Assembly: GCF_023277925.1 (NCBI RefSeq)
Contig: NZ_CP063832.1
Location: 744,001 to 808,000 of the forward strand
Origin: Pseudomonas entomophila
Lineage (GTDB): Bacteria > Pseudomonadota > Gammaproteobacteria > Pseudomonadales > Pseudomonadaceae
DNA: 64,000 nt
Direction of reading: 5' to 3'
Position 1 is the stretch's first letter. Each line of letters opens with the position of its first letter. Shown one piece after another: positions 7,283-15,051 of the stretch. Both the position numbers and the translations under genes were made by a program. The notes under the pieces were generated by a model. It was not told where the DNA came from. It did not search any database and saw only the letters and a list, made by a program, of their open reading frames with translations.

Positions 7283-8780
7283 GGAGAAAGTCAGCGCGCG
7301 CGCCTGGGTGGCGGTGATCGGCGGGTTGTTCGGCTGCTTCATGGCGGGCATGAACGTGCATGTCACCAGCGCCGCCTTGCCCGAGATCGAGGGCGCGCTG
7401 GGCGCAAGCTTCGAGGAGGGCTCGTGGATCTCCACCGCATACCTGGTGGCCGAGATCAGCATGATTCCGTTGACGGCCTGGCTGGTGCGGGTGTTTTCGT
7501 TGCGCCGGGTGATGCTGGTGGGCTCGGCGATCTTTTTGGTCAGCTCGGTGAGCTGCGCGCTGGCCCCCAGCCTGGAGGCGATGATCGCGCTGCGGGTGAT
7601 TCAAGGCGCTTCCGGGGCGGTGCTCATTCCGTTGTCGATGCAACTGATCATCACCGAACTGCCGGCCAGCCGCATTCCGCTGGGGATGGCACTCTTCAGC
7701 CTGGCCAACAGCGTGGCCCAGGCAGCCGGCCCGTCGATCGGCGGCTGGCTCACCGACATGTATTCCTGGCGCTGGATCTTCCTGCTGCAGTTGCCGCCCG
7801 GCGTGGCGCTGCTGGCGGCGGTGGCCTGGTCGATCAAGGGCCAGGCCGGGGACCGCAGTGCCCTGCGCCAGGCCGACTGGTTGGGCATCGCGGCCATGGC
7901 GCTGGGCCTGGGGGCGTTGCAGGTGGTGCTGGAGGAGGGCGGGCGCAAGGACTGGTTCGATTCGCGTTTCATCGTCACGTTCAGCATCGCCGCGGTGGTC
8001 GCCCTGGCCTTGTTCATCCAGCGCCAGCTGTGGGGTACGCGGCCGTTCATCAACCTGCGCCTGTTGGGCAGCTACAACTTCGGCGTCTCCAGCCTGGCCA
8101 TGGCGGTGTTTGGCGCGGCGACCTTCGGCCTGGTGTTCCTGGTGCCCAACTACCTGTCGCTGGTGCAGGGTTACAGCGCCAGCGAGATCGGCAAGAGCCT
8201 GATCGCCTATGGGCTGGTGCAGCTGTTGCTGGCGCCCTTGCTGCCACGGTTGATGCGCTGGCTCAACGCCAAGCTGCTGGTGGCCAGCGGGTTCGCGATC
8301 ATGGCCCTCGGTTGCTGGCTGGGGTCGCAACTGACGGTGGATTCGGGCAGCAATGTGATCATCCCATCGACCGTGGTGCGTGGCATCGGCCAGCCGTTGA
8401 TCATGGTGGCGCTGTCGGTGCTGGCGGTGAAGGGGCTGGACAAGGCCCAGGCAGGCTCCGCCTCGGCGTTGATCTCGATGTTGCGCAACCTGGGCGGCGC
8501 GTTGGGCACGGCGTTGCTCACGCAGCTGGTGTCGCAGCGTGAGCGCTTTCATTCGGTGCGGGTGGGGGAGGGGCTGACACCCTTCGATGCCGCGCTGCAG
8601 GCGCGCCTGCCGGGGGGCATGGTCGACCCGCAGTCGCCCGAGGTGATGCAGGCCCTGGCGCTGATCGACCGGAGCGTGCGGGAGCAGGCCTACCTGATGG
8701 CCTACTCGGATGCCTTCTACCTGTCTTGCGTGGCGCTGCTGGGGTGTGCGTTTGCAGCGTTGCTGCTGCGTAACCGCTAG
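7272..8780 (+). CDS. DHA2 (EmrB/QacA) MFS drug transporter
   Basis: A 502-residue proton-driven exporter with the 14-helix layout of the DHA2 family. Visible signatures are NVHVTSAALPEIEGALGA in helix 1, the DxxGRR-equivalent loop FSLRRVMLVGS, and motif C in helix 5 (LANSVAQAAGPSIGGWL). It overlaps the adaptor gene and should form an EmrAB-like pump. The drug or metabolite exported is unknown. Confidence 0.88.
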   Translation: MSAEEKVSARAWVAVIGGLFGCFMAGMNVHVTSAALPEIEGALGASFEEGSWISTAYLVAEISMIPLTAWLVRVFSLRRVMLVGSAIFLVSSVSCALAPSLEAMIALRVIQGASGAVLIPLSMQLIITELPASRIPLGMALFSLANSVAQAAGPSIGGWLTDMYSWRWIFLLQLPPGVALLAAVAWSIKGQAGDRSALRQADWLGIAAMALGLGALQVVLEEGGRKDWFDSRFIVTFSIAAVVALALFIQRQLWGTRPFINLRLLGSYNFGVSSLAMAVFGAATFGLVFLVPNYLSLVQGYSASEIGKSLIAYGLVQLLLAPLLPRLMRWLNAKLLVASGFAIMALGCWLGSQLTVDSGSNVIIPSTVVRGIGQPLIMVALSVLAVKGLDKAQAGSASALISMLRNLGGALGTALLTQLVSQRERFHSVRVGEGLTPFDAALQARLPGGMVDPQSPEVMQALALIDRSVREQAYLMAYSDAFYLSCVALLGCAFAALLLRNR

Positions 8781-8875
8781 GCCTCTTTCGAGTAGGCGGC
8801 TGACGGTGTTGGCGATACACAGTGGCCCTGCAGCCAGCGAATTCATGCCGGGCCTTCGACCCGGCTTGAAAGCGT

Positions 8876-9793
8876 TCAGCTTGCCTGGTCGAGCCAGGCG
8901 TGGATCTGCTCCAGGGTGGCGGTGGCACCGCCGCAGACGATGACCAACACATTGCCCTGCGCAGGCAGCGCCTCGGGGTGGTTCAGCAGGGCCAGCGCCG
9001 CGCCGCAAGCGGGCTCGACCAGCAGCCGGTGGTCGAACAGGAACCGCTCGCACGCCTCCAGCGCCTCGCGATCACTGACCAGGTGGCTGTGCAGCGGATG
9101 GTTGTGCGCGCAGGCCAACGCTTGTTCGGCCACGCGCTTGGCGCCCAGCGATGTGGCCACCGAGGTGATGGCCGGCAGCTCCACGGTGTGCCCGGCGGCG
9201 ATGGCCGCGTGCAGCGAGGCGGCGCCTGCGGTTTCCACGGCGAGCACCGGCACATCGTGCCAGCCGTTGCGCTCAAGGCCCTCGACCACGCCGCTGAGCA
9301 ACCCGCCACCGCCGACCGAGAGCACCACCGCGGCAGGCTTGAGGCCTGCCGCCGCCACTTCGTCGATCATGCTGGCATGGCCCTGCCACAGCATCGGGTC
9401 GTCGAAGGGGTGAATGAAGGCGTCGCCGGGGCCGACCAGGGTCTGCGCATGGGCGTTGGCTTCCTGCCACGAACCGCCCTGGACCACCACCGTGGCGTCT
9501 TCGAGGCGCAACAGTGCCTTGGCGCGCTCGGTGGTGGTTTCGGGCACCACCACGGTGACCGGCACACCCAGCTTGCGCCCGGCGTAGGCCACCGCCAGCC
9601 CGGCGTTGCCACCGGACGAGGAGACAAAATGGCGGGCGCCTTGGGCATGGTGCGTTTCGCAGGCATGGCCGACGCCGCGCAGCTTGAACGAACCGCACGG
9701 CTGCAAGGCTTCGAGCTTGAGCCAGACCGGGCGGCCGGCGGCCAGCGACAGGGGGCGGGACTCGATCAACGGGGTGGCGATATGCAAGGGCAT
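8876..9793 (-). CDS. PLP-dependent serine/threonine dehydratase-like enzyme
   Basis: A 305-residue fold-type II enzyme. The PLP lysine lies in GSFKLRG (about residue 38), the phosphate-binding loop is SVGGGGLLSG, and SSSGGNAGLA is the substrate-carboxylate loop. Members deaminate serine or threonine to pyruvate or 2-oxobutyrate; some act on D-amino acids or hydroxyaspartate. It lacks the C-terminal ACT domain of biosynthetic IlvA, so a catabolic role is more likely. It is the second gene after the DauR/YheO-type regulator (16-bp gap), which probably controls it. Confidence 0.82.
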   Translation of the reverse strand: MPLHIATPLIESRPLSLAAGRPVWLKLEALQPCGSFKLRGVGHACETHHAQGARHFVSSSGGNAGLAVAYAGRKLGVPVTVVVPETTTERAKALLRLEDATVVVQGGSWQEANAHAQTLVGPGDAFIHPFDDPMLWQGHASMIDEVAAAGLKPAAVVLSVGGGGLLSGVVEGLERNGWHDVPVLAVETAGAASLHAAIAAGHTVELPAITSVATSLGAKRVAEQALACAHNHPLHSHLVSDREALEACERFLFDHRLLVEPACGAALALLNHPEALPAQGNVLVIVCGGATATLEQIHAWLDQAS

Positions 9794-9809
9794 GGGGGGC
9801 TCCGGGGTG

Positions 9810-10514
9810 TCAGTCGCGGGCGGCCGGGGCGTGTTCGCCGCGCAGCTGCTCCAGGTAGTTGTAGATGGTGTAGCGGGTCACGCCGAGGGCTTCGGCGGCT
9901 TTCTCCACGCCGCCCTTGACGATGAACAGGCCGCGCTCCTGCATCACGCGCACGGCCTCGACTTTGGCCTGCCTGTTCATCCGGCCCTGGGCGCTGCGCT
10001 GTACAGAGGCCTGGATGATCTCGGCCATCAGCACGGTCATGTCGGCGGGTTCGCTGGCAGTGGGGGGCGCCGGCGTGGCACCGAGGGGCTGGAAGTGCTG
10101 GAGGAAGGCCATGGCCGCGTCAAGGCCGGTGACGTCGGTGTTCACGCACACGCTGGCGAAGGGGTGGCCGTGGCGGTCGCGGAAGATCGCCGTGGCGCTG
10201 CGCAAGGTGCGGCCCTTCAAGGTGGTGGGGTAGTCGGGCAGCACCACCGGTTCATAGCCTTGCTGGTCGGCGCAGGCCTGCATCAGGGCCTTGAAACCCT
10301 GGTCCTGCTCGGGGGCGGCGAGAATCGGGCTGCCGACCTGGCGCCCGGAAAGGTGGCCGTTGACGATGGCCACCACGGAGCGTTCCGGGTGGTCGAGGTC
10401 GTGCAGGAGGATTTCCAGGTTGCGCGGGGCGACGCTGCCCAGGGCCTGGAGCGTGGCCTTGAGGACGGTGAGGGTGAGTTGGCGTTCTTGGGTGGGGGTC
10501 ATGGCATCATGCAA
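9810..10514 (-). CDS. YheO/DauR-type PAS-HTH transcriptional regulator
   Basis: A 234-residue regulator. The N-terminal YheO-like PAS domain (about residues 1-120; LEILLHDLDHPERSVVAIVNGHLSGR) is joined to a C-terminal helix-turn-helix (KAAEALGVTRYTIYNYL, about residues 208-224). DauR of P. aeruginosa, in the same family, controls D-arginine catabolism; here the downstream dehydratase is the likely target. An inverted repeat sits next to its start codon, which suggests autoregulation. Confidence 0.8.
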   Translation of the reverse strand: MHDAMTPTQERQLTLTVLKATLQALGSVAPRNLEILLHDLDHPERSVVAIVNGHLSGRQVGSPILAAPEQDQGFKALMQACADQQGYEPVVLPDYPTTLKGRTLRSATAIFRDRHGHPFASVCVNTDVTGLDAAMAFLQHFQPLGATPAPPTASEPADMTVLMAEIIQASVQRSAQGRMNRQAKVEAVRVMQERGLFIVKGGVEKAAEALGVTRYTIYNYLEQLRGEHAPAARD

Positions 10515-10517
10515 AAA

Positions 10518-10534
10518 ATCAACACACGGTTGAT
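10518..10534. promoter_or_regulatory. Inverted repeat ATCAAC-N5-GTTGAT upstream of the regulator gene
   Basis: A perfect 6-bp inverted repeat 4 bp from the start codon at 10514. The position suits an autoregulatory operator of the DauR-like protein; binding is not demonstrated. Confidence 0.4.
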
Positions 10535-10568
10535 ATTTGCATGATTTGTTGAAATTCCCAAGGTGTTT

Positions 10569-10651
10569 CTTGTAGGAGCCAGCTTTGCTGGCGAACCGGT
10601 CTCATGGCAAGGCTGCGCCTTGCGTTCGCCAGCAAGGCTGGCTCCTACAAG
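10569..10651. repeat. REP pair (CCAGCTTTGCTGG type)
   Basis: Arms CTTGTAGGAGCCAGC and GCTGGCTCCTACAAG are inverted around a spacer. It lies between the regulator promoter and the 3' end of the amidase gene and may act as its terminator. Confidence 0.8.
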
Positions 10652-10672
10652 CAAAAGGGGCGCTTTTGTGAA

Positions 10673-12376
10673 TCAGCCCAGCTTGGGGGTGCGCGGCGGG
10701 ATCATGCGCCGGGAGCCGGTCGACTCGAAGGCGGCGGCGAACTTCAACAGATTGTTATCGCTGTACGCGCGGCCGGCGAAGGTCAGCCCCACCGGCATGC
10801 CGATATCGGCCATCACGCCCATGGGCACGGTCACGGTGGGTACGCCCAGGTGGCGGATCGCCAGGTTGCCGTTGGCCACCCAGATGCCGTTGCTCCAGGC
10901 GATGTCCGCCGATGCGGGGTTGACGTCGGCGTCGGCCGGGCCCACGTCGGCCACGGTGGGGAACAGCACCGCATCCAGGCCTTTTTCGTCCATCCAGTCT
11001 TCCAGGTCGATCTTGCGGGTCTGCTCCAGGCCGCGCAGGCCATCGGGCACGGTGGCGATCTGGTCCCAGGCCTTGAGCCCACGCTTGGCCATGTTGACGT
11101 ACTCGTCCATGCCGGCGGCCAGGTCGTCCTCACGGTTGGGCAGGGTGCCTGGGTCGTGGGGGAAGATCAGCGGGCCGTCGACATCGGCCAGGCGGTTGAG
11201 CTTGGGGTCGTCGTTGGCCCGCAGGAAGTCGTCGAAGGCCCAGCCGGACAGCTCCCATAGTTCGTCATGCAGGAATTCCTTGCTGACGATGCCACGGTTG
11301 AACACGGTCGGTGCGCCGGGGCGATCACCCTCGCAGTTGGAGACCAGCGGGAAGTCGGTCTCGACCACTTCGGCGCCGGCCGCTTCCAGCGCCTGGCGCG
11401 CCTGTTGCCACAGGTCGATCACGCTGGCGCGGGTGTGGATGCGCTGGCCGGTTGGGCCGCCGATGCCGGGTTTCTCGGAAGTACCGGCTTCGTCGTCGGC
11501 ATTGATATACATGCGTGGCACGCCGAAACGCTTGCCTTTGAGCGAGTCGGCGTTCGCCGCCAGATCCAGGTACGAAACCGGGCGCACGCTCGAGGCGGCC
11601 GGGATCGGTACCCACGGCTGCAGGCGCCACAGGTCGCCACGCTTGTCGGGGTCGTCGGCCACCACCACGTCCAGAATTTCCAGCAGGTCGGCCATGGTCC
11701 GCGCGTAAGGCACGACCACGTCCATGGTCGGGGTCAGCGGCCAGTTGCCGCGTACCGAGATCACCCCGCGCGACGGGGTGTAGGCGCACAGGCCGTTGTT
11801 CGAGGCCGGGCCACGGCCACTGGACCAGGTTTCCTCGGCCAGGCCGAAGGCGCTGTAGCTGGCGGCGGTGGCGGTGCCGGCGCCGTTGGAGGAGCCGGAG
11901 GCGAACGGCGCGGTCAGGTAGCTGGCGTTGTACGGGCTTTCGGCGCGGCCATAGACGCCGCGCTGCATGCCGCCGTTGGCCATGGGCGGCATGTTGGTCT
12001 TGCCCAGGCAGATGGCGCCGCCGGCGCGCAGGCGCTCGACGGTGAAGGCGTCGCGTTGGGCGACCAGGTCCTTGAACGCCGGGCTGCCGGAGGCGGCGGT
12101 CAGGCCCTTGACCAGGTAGCTGTCCTTGGCGGTGTAGGGGATGCCGTCCAGCGGGCCGAGGGTCTGGCCTTGGGCGCGACGGGCATCGGAGGCCTCGGCC
12201 TCGTTGAGCGCTTCAGGGTTACGTACCACCACGGCGTTGAGGGCGGTGGCGGTGTCGGCTCCATCGTAGGCGTCGATGCGGGCCAGGTAGGCCTTCACCA
12301 GCTCGACCGCGGTGGTGCGGCCGGACTCGAGCGCGTCGCGCAGTTCGGCAATGGAAACCTCGGTTACATCGATCAT
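10673..12376 (-). CDS. Amidase (amidase signature family)
   Basis: A 567-residue enzyme of the amidase-signature family, which hydrolyses amide C-N bonds with a Lys-Ser-Ser triad. The lysine is in GIPYTAKDSYL, the cis-serine in the SGSSNGAG loop (usually GGSSGG), and the nucleophile region is ETWSSGRGPAS (usually TDTGGSIRxPA), so the triad seems kept in a divergent loop. The C-terminal GVPTVTVPMG and GMPVGLTF blocks fit. The frame is open further upstream, but MIDVTEVSIAELRDAL looks like the normal N-terminus. Divergent from the Mrr-like gene. Confidence 0.82.
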   Translation of the reverse strand: MIDVTEVSIAELRDALESGRTTAVELVKAYLARIDAYDGADTATALNAVVVRNPEALNEAEASDARRAQGQTLGPLDGIPYTAKDSYLVKGLTAASGSPAFKDLVAQRDAFTVERLRAGGAICLGKTNMPPMANGGMQRGVYGRAESPYNASYLTAPFASGSSNGAGTATAASYSAFGLAEETWSSGRGPASNNGLCAYTPSRGVISVRGNWPLTPTMDVVVPYARTMADLLEILDVVVADDPDKRGDLWRLQPWVPIPAASSVRPVSYLDLAANADSLKGKRFGVPRMYINADDEAGTSEKPGIGGPTGQRIHTRASVIDLWQQARQALEAAGAEVVETDFPLVSNCEGDRPGAPTVFNRGIVSKEFLHDELWELSGWAFDDFLRANDDPKLNRLADVDGPLIFPHDPGTLPNREDDLAAGMDEYVNMAKRGLKAWDQIATVPDGLRGLEQTRKIDLEDWMDEKGLDAVLFPTVADVGPADADVNPASADIAWSNGIWVANGNLAIRHLGVPTVTVPMGVMADIGMPVGLTFAGRAYSDNNLLKFAAAFESTGSRRMIPPRTPKLG

Positions 12377-12539
12377 GCTGTCACCAGTTGTGCAGGTGGA
12401 AATCATGGCGGCGAGTGTAGCAAGAAGGGCTTGCTGAACGCAGGCATGCACACCGGAAATGGTTCTGTGCACCGTGGCATTGCTGGTGTTTCGCAAAACC
12501 GGGATGCTGTGTTGCCAAATGCCACGCCACGGAGCCTGC

Positions 12540-13985
12540 ATGAGCAAGCACGAATCGATCTGCCTCGACTTCACCGAAATTCCGCCGTCGCGGCCGCCTT
12601 CGTCGGACGTGAGTGCGTTCGAGAAGTTTGCCCGCGAGTTCTTCGTCACATTGTTCGATGCACAGGTGATCAAGACGGTGGGGCGCGGGGCAGACAACGG
12701 TGCTGACCTGGTGCTGAAGGTGGGCGATGAGCGTTGGTTGGTCAGTTGCAAGCACTACCAGGGTGGCAGTGTTCCTCGCAGCGTAGAGACGTCGCCACTG
12801 GGGGATATGCAGCAGTGGGGCTGCCAGCGGTTCATCGGCTTCTATCTGCCAGAGGCTTCGGACGGATTGGTGACCCGATTGAGGCAGACCGAAGAAAACT
12901 GCCCCGAATTCCGTCACGAAATCTTCGATAACAGAGTCATCGAGCGCCACCTGATCTCCAGCACCAGCGCGGACGGCTGGTTGCTGGCCAAGCGTTGGTT
13001 TCCGAGAAGTTACGCGAAGATCAGCAGGTCGCTGGTCTATCCGATCACCCATTACAACCACGGGGACATCATTAGCGAGCCGGGTAGTACCCGCATCGAA
13101 GGCATCCCCACGCGAATCTGGTTCAACCAAGACAATCCTGTCGCCGCGCAGGAGGCTGCGCAAGCACTCATTGCCCACGCCAATGAGCTGGAAACGGGGC
13201 GTGCCTATTCCAGTCTGTTCCTTGAACACATACGCAATTTTGCCTTGATGTGCCCAGGTGCTTTTTTGCGTTATTCGGGAACTGAAGACAAGGACGTGAA
13301 TATCCGGGGGCTTGCCCCGAGCTGGGACATGGCGCTGGTGAGGCGGCTGTGCCTTGGGCAAAACCGCCATGCGCTGGAAAACCTGTGCCTGGTCTGGTCA
13401 ATGTGGGGCCACGGCTTGGCCTGCCGGGTCTATCGTTTCGCACGCTATTGGCTGGATGGGGATATCGACGCACAGCAGGCGCTGGGGGTGATGTATGTCG
13501 AGGAGCTTGAGGCCCTGCTTGTCGCCTTTGAGCAGGACGAGCTGATCAAGCCAAAGGCCAGGCGCCTGGATCACGACTTGAGCTTCGCCCACGTGGCGGC
13601 ATGTGGGCAGACACTCGAGCGCGGTTACTACGCGGCACTGATGTGCTTCAGCCCTGGCAAGTTGTATGGCCACCTGTCACGGGAGAGGGCACTGGTACGG
13701 TCAGCGATCCGGCATGGGGAGCAGGATCTGTTGCAGTCCGCGATCTGGGCTGTTGCGCAAACATACGAGATGAGCGACTGGCACTACATCGTCCAGAAAT
13801 CCCCGACATTGGAGGAGCTGCTGGTGTCGATCAACGTCATCGACCATGACTACCTGACCCACGCCAGGGCCCAGGCAGCAGGGCTGCGCTGCCTGAGCGA
13901 ACCGCTGCTGTCGGTCTGGGAGCCTGAAGGCAGTGTTGACCGGCAGTTGGCCATGGCGTTGGGTTTCATGCCGGATCAAGACTGA
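12540..13985 (+). CDS. Orphan protein with N-terminal Mrr-like nuclease domain
   Basis: A 481-residue protein. Residues about 18-130 resemble the PD-(D/E)xK fold of Mrr: FEKFAREFFVTLF, then GADNGADLVL with Asp56, then WLVSCKHY with Lys71. In canonical Mrr the strand reads QCK; here Ser replaces the Gln, so catalysis is uncertain. The remaining ~350 residues are helical, contain several Trp and Cys, and match no family I recognise. There is no methyltransferase, helicase or other restriction subunit nearby. It could be a stand-alone defence nuclease or a repurposed fold. A GGAG site precedes ATG 12540. Composition is close to the chromosome average. Confidence 0.6.
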   Translation: MSKHESICLDFTEIPPSRPPSSDVSAFEKFAREFFVTLFDAQVIKTVGRGADNGADLVLKVGDERWLVSCKHYQGGSVPRSVETSPLGDMQQWGCQRFIGFYLPEASDGLVTRLRQTEENCPEFRHEIFDNRVIERHLISSTSADGWLLAKRWFPRSYAKISRSLVYPITHYNHGDIISEPGSTRIEGIPTRIWFNQDNPVAAQEAAQALIAHANELETGRAYSSLFLEHIRNFALMCPGAFLRYSGTEDKDVNIRGLAPSWDMALVRRLCLGQNRHALENLCLVWSMWGHGLACRVYRFARYWLDGDIDAQQALGVMYVEELEALLVAFEQDELIKPKARRLDHDLSFAHVAACGQTLERGYYAALMCFSPGKLYGHLSRERALVRSAIRHGEQDLLQSAIWAVAQTYEMSDWHYIVQKSPTLEELLVSINVIDHDYLTHARAQAAGLRCLSEPLLSVWEPEGSVDRQLAMALGFMPDQD

Positions 13986-13994
13986 CACTTTAGT

Positions 13995-14840
13995 TCAAAG
14001 GGCCGTGATGTCTGTTGCCGAGTGCCGCTCTGGCACTTGGCTGGCTTCATCGCCCCAGGTGCGGTTGACCCGGGTGCCGCGCTGCACCGCGGGACGCTGG
14101 GCGATGGCGTCGGCCCAGCGTTGCACATGCGGGTACTCGTGCACCGCCAGGAACTCGGCCGCGCCGTACAGGTTGCCGCGCACCAGCTGGCCATACCAGG
14201 GCCACACGGCAATGTCGGCAATGCTGTATTCGTCACCGCCCAGGTAGGCGCTTTCGGCCAGGCGGCGGTCGAGTACATCGAGCTGGCGCTTGGCTTCCAT
14301 GGTGAAGCGGTTGATGGCGTACTCGAACTTTTCCGGCGCATACACGTAGAAATGGCCGAAACCGCCGCCCAGGTAGGGCGCCGAGCCCATCTGCCAGAAC
14401 AGCCAGTTGAGCGTCTCTGTACGCGCAGCCAGCGACGTGGGCAGGAGTGCGCCGAACTTTTCGGCCAGGTAAAGCAGGATTGAGCCGGACTCGAACACCC
14501 GTACCGGCGGCTCGACACTGCGGTCGAGCAGGGCGGGGATCTTCGAGTTCGGGTTGACCCCGACGAAGCCGCTGCCGAACTGGTCGCCTTCGCCGATGCG
14601 GATCAGCCAGGCGTCATATTCGGCGCCCGTATGGCCGAGGGCCAACAATTCTTCGAGCAGGATGGTCACCTTCACGCCGTTGGGGGTGGCCAGCGAGTAC
14701 AACTGCAGCGGGTGCTTGCCCACGGGCAGGTCCTTGTCGTGGGTCGGGCCGGCCACCGGGCGGTTGATACTGGCGAACTGGCCGCCTGAGGGGGCCTCGT
14801 GGGTCCAGACCTTGGGCGGGACGTAAGGGTGCTTGCTCAT
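13995..14840 (-). CDS. yghU: YghU-type glutathione S-transferase/disulfide-bond oxidoreductase
   Basis: A 281-residue protein, near the ~288 of E. coli YghU. The N-terminal extension VWTHEAPSGGQFASINRPVAG is characteristic of YghU. A thioredoxin-like domain follows (LYSLATPNGVKVTILLEEL with the TPN glutathione-contact turn, and VFESGSILLYLAEK), then the helical GST domain (SIADIAVWPWYGQLV). Family members bind two glutathiones and reduce disulfides or peroxides. It ends 9 bp from the convergent Mrr-like gene. Confidence 0.9.
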   Translation of the reverse strand: MSKHPYVPPKVWTHEAPSGGQFASINRPVAGPTHDKDLPVGKHPLQLYSLATPNGVKVTILLEELLALGHTGAEYDAWLIRIGEGDQFGSGFVGVNPNSKIPALLDRSVEPPVRVFESGSILLYLAEKFGALLPTSLAARTETLNWLFWQMGSAPYLGGGFGHFYVYAPEKFEYAINRFTMEAKRQLDVLDRRLAESAYLGGDEYSIADIAVWPWYGQLVRGNLYGAAEFLAVHEYPHVQRWADAIAQRPAVQRGTRVNRTWGDEASQVPERHSATDITAL

Positions 14841-14943
14841 GCGTGAAACTCCTTGAGGCTCGATACGGGCACATACACGTGTGGACTCGCATCTATGCCA
14901 TGGGTTCGGCGCAAAGGGCAAATGCAATGAGCGCGGGCGCAAG

Positions 14944-15024
14944 TAGGAGCTTTAGCCGCGATACAGGCACCGCGGTGTCTGGCCACCCGCTTCGCGGGTG
15001 ATCGCGGCTGAAGCCGCTCCTACA
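14944..15024. repeat. REP pair (TAGCCGCGAT type)
   Basis: Arms GTAGGAGCTTTAGCCGCGAT and ATCGCGGCTGAAGCCGCTCC are inverted. It lies between yghU and the 3' end of the TonB-dependent receptor gene. Confidence 0.85.
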
Positions 15025-15051
15025 GAAGTTGTGTCAGGTCAATGGGAAGGG

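Noticed and set aside
10673..12751. 692-residue version of the amidase
   Set aside because: The added N-terminus runs into the divergent Mrr-like gene and has no family similarity.
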